Below, in pieces: positions 6,278-7,073 of a stretch of 7,073 nucleotides of DNA. Origin of the DNA: Gemmatimonadaceae bacterium (GTDB lineage Bacteria > Gemmatimonadota > Gemmatimonadetes > Gemmatimonadales > Gemmatimonadaceae); the NCBI GenBank assembly GCA_013361745.1, contig JABFXM010000136.1, positions 1 to 7,073 of the forward strand, read 5' to 3'. The notes under the pieces are model-generated. The model had not been told where the DNA came from. It made no database searches and saw nothing but the letters and a program-made list of their open reading frames with translations. Each line of letters begins with the position of its first letter. The stretch's first letter is position 1. The translations under genes were made by a program, and so were the position numbers.

Positions 6278-6961
6278 GTGCTCCTCCTCCGCACGTTCTG
6301 CCTCGCGGTCGCCTTCACCGCCTGCTCCACTCCTGAGCCGGCCCGCTCGGCGGCCAGCCCTGCCGCCACCGCCGCGACAACGGCGGCATCGCCAGCCTCC
6401 GCGACCGACTCCGCCACCCTTCTCGCCAAGGCCGACCGCGGCCGGATCCAGGGGGACTCGGCCGCCAAGCTCTGGCTCGTCATCGTCAGTGATTTCCAGT
6501 GCCCGTACTGCCGCCAGTGGCACGACGAGGTTTTCGCGACCGTGGTGCGCGACTACGTCGCGACGGGCAAGCTGCGCATCGCCTACGTGAATCTGCCGCT
6601 CGCCATGCACGCGAACGCCCTCCCCGCCGCCGAGGCCGCGATGTGCACCTCGGTCCAGGGCCGGTTCTGGCAGATGGACGACGCGCTCTTCCGCACCCAG
6701 GACCAGTGGGAAAAACTCCCCGACCCGAAGCGGATCTTCGACTCCCTCGCGGTGTCGGTCGGGGTCGACCCGGCCGCGTATCGGTCCTGCGTCGAGTCCA
6801 ACGCGATGCGGGCGATGGTCGAGGCGGACGCGCGGCGCGTCGATGACGCCGGCGTCCGCGCTACACCGACGTTCTTCCTCGGGGACACGAGGCTCGAGGG
6901 CGCGATCCCTCTTCCGGAGTTCCGCGCGGCGATCGACAAGGCTCTCGCGGGCACGCGCTGA
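6278..6961 (+). CDS. DsbA-family thioredoxin-fold lipoprotein, 227 aa
   Basis: This is a predicted thiol-disulfide oxidoreductase acting outside the inner membrane, of the BdbD/DsbA-like 'Thioredoxin_4' type. The N-terminus (MLLLRTFCLAVAFTAC) resembles a lipoprotein signal with Cys16 as lipidated residue; Phe at -3 is not the usual Leu, so a plain signal anchor is possible. An Ala/Ser/Thr/Pro linker (about 17-48) precedes the catalytic domain. The active site is FQCPYC (Cys75, Cys78) after strand LWLVIVSDF. The conserved cis-proline is Pro197 in VRATPTFFLGD. Cys123 and Cys171 in the helical insertion may form a second disulfide, as in several relatives. The start is GTG at 6278 with no clear ribosome site, so the exact start is the weakest point. 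It is transcribed divergently from the barrel operon, whose mature proteins contain no cysteine, so those are unlikely substrates. The next rightward frame begins 30 nt downstream. Confidence 0.9.
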   Translation: MLLLRTFCLAVAFTACSTPEPARSAASPAATAATTAASPASATDSATLLAKADRGRIQGDSAAKLWLVIVSDFQCPYCRQWHDEVFATVVRDYVATGKLRIAYVNLPLAMHANALPAAEAAMCTSVQGRFWQMDDALFRTQDQWEKLPDPKRIFDSLAVSVGVDPAAYRSCVESNAMRAMVEADARRVDDAGVRATPTFFLGDTRLEGAIPLPEFRAAIDKALAGTR

Positions 6962-6991
6962 CCGGCGCTTCCCCGGCGGGACGATAGCAGC

Positions 6992-7073
6992 GTGAACCCG
7001 CTCCTCCGCGCCATCTACCTCGCCGCGGGCGCCGCCGCCCGGGCGGCGGCGGCGGTCGCGCCGGCGGGGGGTG
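6992..7073 (+). CDS. Start of an unidentified protein, possibly Kdo transferase (truncated by window edge)
   Basis: A GTG at 6992 opens a frame that stays open for 27 codons to the right edge: MNPLLRAIYLAAGAAARAAA followed by AVAPAGG. GGGA lies about 10 nt upstream, an acceptable ribosome site. The gene starts 30 nt after the DsbA-like gene on the same strand and could be co-transcribed with it. The hydrophobic N-terminus with an early Tyr resembles the membrane anchor that opens 3-deoxy-D-manno-octulosonic acid transferases (WaaA/KdtA) in related phyla. That is recognition by style only; any protein with an Ala-rich N-terminal anchor would look similar. Confidence 0.45.
   Translation, partial: MNPLLRAIYLAAGAAARAAAAVAPAGG
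7030..7051. repeat. Perfect 22-bp GC-only palindrome
   Basis: The sequence is its own reverse complement around a central CCCGGG and consists only of G and C. It falls inside the Ala-rich start of the rightmost reading frame. It may simply be a by-product of GCC/GCG alanine codons around one CGG arginine codon. Confidence 0.6.

Overview
The window is G+C-rich bacterial DNA (roughly two thirds G+C by eye) with densely packed genes. The cell is diderm: there are two outer-membrane beta-barrel proteins and a row of Sec-exported periplasmic proteins. The bias, the recurring A-x-A|Q signal-peptide cleavage sites and the gene repertoire look most like Gemmatimonadota. That assignment is an inference from style, not from a marker gene. 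I see no RNA genes, mobile elements or CRISPR arrays.

Positions 1-5976 hold one compact leftward (minus-strand) operon of five genes, the last cut by the window edge. In transcription order they are: a YjbH-like outer-membrane barrel (403 aa); a second, paralogous barrel (422 aa); a small periplasmic coiled-coil plus beta-domain protein (232 aa); a large TPR plus coiled-coil protein (760 aa); and a TPR protein whose first 147 residues are visible. Gaps are only 16, 33, 20 and 3 nt. All five products carry a signal peptide with Gln at the predicted +1 position, and all lack cysteine in the mature form. Both barrels carry an unusual C-terminal coiled coil of exactly matching length and a shared Pro-rich end. 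Together they look like the outer-membrane and periplasmic part of one envelope machine, for example surface-polymer export or a gliding-type apparatus. Its precise function cannot be read from the sequence.

Positions 5977-6277 form a divergent gene-free region of about 300 bases that must carry the promoter of the operon and probably that of the rightward gene. I could not identify convincing -35/-10 boxes in it.

Positions 6278-6961 (plus strand) encode a GTG-started, probably lipid-anchored DsbA-family thioredoxin-fold protein with a CPYC active site. A further plus-strand frame begins at 6992 and runs off the right edge. Its first 27 residues are a hydrophobic, Ala-rich N-terminus, perhaps that of a Kdo transferase, but too little is present to be sure.
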